Origin: VRUE01 sp036379955
GTDB taxonomy: Bacteria; Actinomycetota; Thermoleophilia; Solirubrobacterales; 70-9
DNA length: 35,175 bases
Reading direction: 5' to 3'
Assembly: GCA_036379955.1 (NCBI GenBank)
Contig: DASVFR010000034.1
Coordinates: forward strand, 1-35,175
Below, piece by piece: positions 33,626 through 35,175 of the stretch. The notes beneath the pieces were generated by a model that saw only the letters and a list, made by a program, of their open reading frames with translations, was not told where the DNA came from and did not search any database. How positions within the stretch are numbered: the stretch's first letter is position 1; every line of letters begins with the position of its first letter. The position numbers were made by a program, and so were the translations under genes.

Positions 33626-33662
33626 AAAAAGAAAACGGCCCCGGAATGCACCCGGGGCCGTT
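33626..33662 (-). terminator. Intrinsic terminator on the minus strand
   Basis: AACGGCCCCGG (33634-33644) and CCGGGGCCGTT (33652-33662) form a perfect 11-bp GC-rich stem with a 7-nt loop. Read on the minus strand it is followed by TTTTCTTTTT, a classic Rho-independent terminator. The plus-strand side lacks a T-run. No minus-strand protein gene lies upstream of it, so it may end a small RNA or antisense transcript. Confidence 0.75.
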
Positions 33663-33811
33663 CAAGTGTGAATCAATACACCTGGATGAAACTTTAGCGC
33701 TGCATAGCGGCTGGTGCAAGCACCCAGCGCTTTATGGGCTCTTCGACCTAGGTCTCGAGCGAGTCGCTGTGGCCGCTGCGAGGCGGCGGCGGCGGGCACC
33801 GCTGGCGTCCG

Positions 33812-33817
33812 TATATT
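33812..33817 (+). promoter_or_regulatory. -10 element of the APC permease gene
   Basis: TATATT matches the -10 consensus at five of six positions and ends 8 nt before ATG 33826. No Shine-Dalgarno lies between, so a leaderless mRNA is likely. Confidence 0.55.
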
Positions 33818-33825
33818 CGGGCTGG

Positions 33826-35175
33826 ATGGCACGCCGGATTCCTCGTGACGAGTCGTTGAGCCGCGTCCACGGGGTCGGCGGGCTCTTCGCCGCCGCCTAC
33901 GGCAACGTCGGCTCGAGCATCTACTACGCGCTGGGCGTCACGGCGGCCTTCGCCCTCGGCCTGACGCCGATCGCCTTCATCATCTCCGGCCTGATCTTCG
34001 CCGCGACAGCGGCCACCTACGCCGAGGCGACGGTGATGTTCCCCGAGGCCGGTGGCTCCTCGAGCTTCGCTCGTCACGCCTTCAACGAGCTGGTCAGCTT
34101 CATCGCGGCCTGGGGCCAGATGCTCAACTACGTGATCACGGTCGCGATCTCGGCCTACTTCGTGCCCCACTACCTGGCCGTCTTCTGGGCGCCGCTGGGC
34201 GAGGCGCCCGGGGACATCATCGGCGGCGCCGTCTTGATCGTGGGGCTGGCGCTGCTCAACATCCGCGGCTCGCAGGAGTCGGCGAAGCTCAACCTCATTC
34301 TCGCCGTCGCCGACCTCGCGACCCAGGTCGTCCTGGTCGGGATCGGCGTCTTCCTCGTGCTCAGCCCGCAGGTCCTGATTGACAACGTTCACCTCGGCGT
34401 CGCCCCCACCTGGAGCGATTTCGCGCTCGGGATCGCGGTCGGGATGATCGCCTACACCGGGATCGAGACGATCTCCAACATGGCCGAGGAGGCGCGCGAC
34501 GCGGCCCGCACCGTGCCGCGCAGCGTCGGCCTCACGGTGGTCGCCGTGCTGGGTCTCTACTTGCTGATCCCGATCGTCGCGCTCTCGGCGATGCCCGTCA
34601 CCCAGGACGCCGCCGGTCATTACACGACGGCGCTCGGCACCGAGTTCGCCAACGACCCGATCCTCGGCATCGTCGAGAACCTCGGCCTCAGTCACGGGCC
34701 GACCGAAGTGCTGCGCTTCTACGTCGGCGTGCTCGCCGCGGTGATCCTCCTGATCGCGACCAACGCCGGCCTGATCGGCGTCTCCCGCCTCACCTACTCG
34801 ATGGGCCAGCACCGCCAGCTGCCCGAGAAGCTGCGCCAGGTCCACCCGCGCTACCGCACCCCCTACATCGCGATCCTCGTCTTCTCCGGGATCGCGATGC
34901 TGACGCTGATACCCGGGCAGACCGACTTCCTGGCGACGATGTACTCGTTCGGGGCGATGCTCTCGTTCACGATCGCCCACGTCGCGGTGATCCAGCTGCG
35001 CCGGACCCTGCCGGAGGCGGAGCGACCGTGGAAACCGCCGCTGAACGTGCGCGCCTTCGGCTTCGAGGTGCCGGTCAGTGCCGTCCTGGGCGGGCTCGGC
35101 ACCTTCATCGCCTGGCTCGTGGTCATGGCCCTGAACCCGACCACGCTGGTCGTCGGGCTGGGCTGGATGGTCCTC
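33826..35175 (+). CDS. APC-family amino acid permease (3' end outside window)
   Basis: A continuous frame of 450 codons runs off the right edge. After a short basic N-terminus (MARRIPRDESLSRVHGVGGL) come the APC signature region YGNVGSSIYYALGVTAAFALG (helix 1, with the substrate-backbone glycines) and ATYAEATVMFPEAGGSSSFAR (helix 2). About ten or more membrane segments follow, including TGIETISNMAEEARDAARTVPRS, the conserved helix 6-7 region of amino acid/polyamine antiporters. Substrate is unknown. The gene is GAG-rich like the cytoplasmic genes. The start at 33826 is supported by the -10 element just upstream. Confidence 0.92.
   Translation, partial: MARRIPRDESLSRVHGVGGLFAAAYGNVGSSIYYALGVTAAFALGLTPIAFIISGLIFAATAATYAEATVMFPEAGGSSSFARHAFNELVSFIAAWGQMLNYVITVAISAYFVPHYLAVFWAPLGEAPGDIIGGAVLIVGLALLNIRGSQESAKLNLILAVADLATQVVLVGIGVFLVLSPQVLIDNVHLGVAPTWSDFALGIAVGMIAYTGIETISNMAEEARDAARTVPRSVGLTVVAVLGLYLLIPIVALSAMPVTQDAAGHYTTALGTEFANDPILGIVENLGLSHGPTEVLRFYVGVLAAVILLIATNAGLIGVSRLTYSMGQHRQLPEKLRQVHPRYRTPYIAILVFSGIAMLTLIPGQTDFLATMYSFGAMLSFTIAHVAVIQLRRTLPEAERPWKPPLNVRAFGFEVPVSAVLGGLGTFIAWLVVMALNPTTLVVGLGWMVL

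Larger units (their letters stand above)
33398..33825. other. Structured intergenic region between hppA and the permease
   Basis: This stretch holds no large gene. Contents seen: a possible 31-codon ORF (33522-33617), a strong minus-strand terminator (33634-33662), a nested inverted repeat AGCGCTG/CAGCGCT (33696-33702, 33725-33731) with GGTGC-AA-GCACC inside, the palindrome GACCTAGGTC (33745-33754), and a TATATT -10 (33812-33817). I recognise no riboswitch class. Confidence 0.6.

Noticed and set aside
33667..33682. TGTGAA-N4-TACACC resembling a Rex operator
   Set aside because: Only half of the palindrome matches the consensus, and it is not placed at a recognisable promoter.

Overview
The window reads as a chromosomal segment of a high-GC actinobacterium, most likely class Thermoleophilia (Solirubrobacterales or a relative). 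That placement is inference: it rests on the GC content, a Gram-positive type LexA box, a panC-panD-panB cluster, an AbiEi/DUF559 gene, and large secreted YD-repeat proteins with cysteine-rich heads. Most of it is housekeeping DNA. The accessory part lies between about 13.9 and 25.0 kb.

Layout. 0.1-2.8 kb: an MmgE/PrpD-family protein, a small SnoaL-like protein and a thioredoxin-TPR protein (YbbN/CnoX type). 2.8-3.8 kb: a Vsr-fold (DUF559) gene bounded on both sides by copies of one 50-nt palindrome. 3.8-6.7 kb: uvrA behind a near-consensus LexA box, apparently leaderless. 6.8-10.9 kb: a XylF/G/H-like sugar ABC importer with a convergent ROK sugar kinase, so import and phosphorylation sit side by side. 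10.9-13.9 kb: a hexapeptide acyltransferase, then panC-panD-panB, which covers ketopantoate, beta-alanine and pantothenate formation.

13.9-25.0 kb is a secretome island. It holds two tandem RHS/YD-repeat proteins (1408 and 1210 aa, minus strand), a divergent membrane-tethered DsbA-like protein with one single cysteine, and a secreted protein made of three tandem copies of an eight-cysteine domain. The same domain is the N-terminal head of the first RHS protein. I do not recognise it as a named family. These genes share a codon signature (GAA/AAA in place of GAG/AAG) and a 30-bp palindrome covers the promoter of the second RHS gene. This is the best candidate for an undescribed system: disulfide-rich surface proteins together with a dedicated thiol protein.

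25.0-33.3 kb is one long co-oriented run: FmdB-type zinc ribbon, family 4 uracil-DNA glycosylase, tsaE, a small secreted basic protein, tsaB (apparently with a CTG start), rimI, tsaD, a glutaredoxin-like protein, Rex, a YbdK-type carboxylate-amine ligase and a K+-independent membrane pyrophosphatase. It joins tRNA t6A synthesis to redox sensing, thiol chemistry and energy conservation. It is cut by a 17-21 bp hairpin after tsaD and closed by a very long hairpin after hppA. 33.3-33.8 kb is a structured intergenic region with a possible 31-aa peptide and a minus-strand terminator. The window ends inside an APC-family permease. I found no tRNA, rRNA, CRISPR array or insertion sequence.
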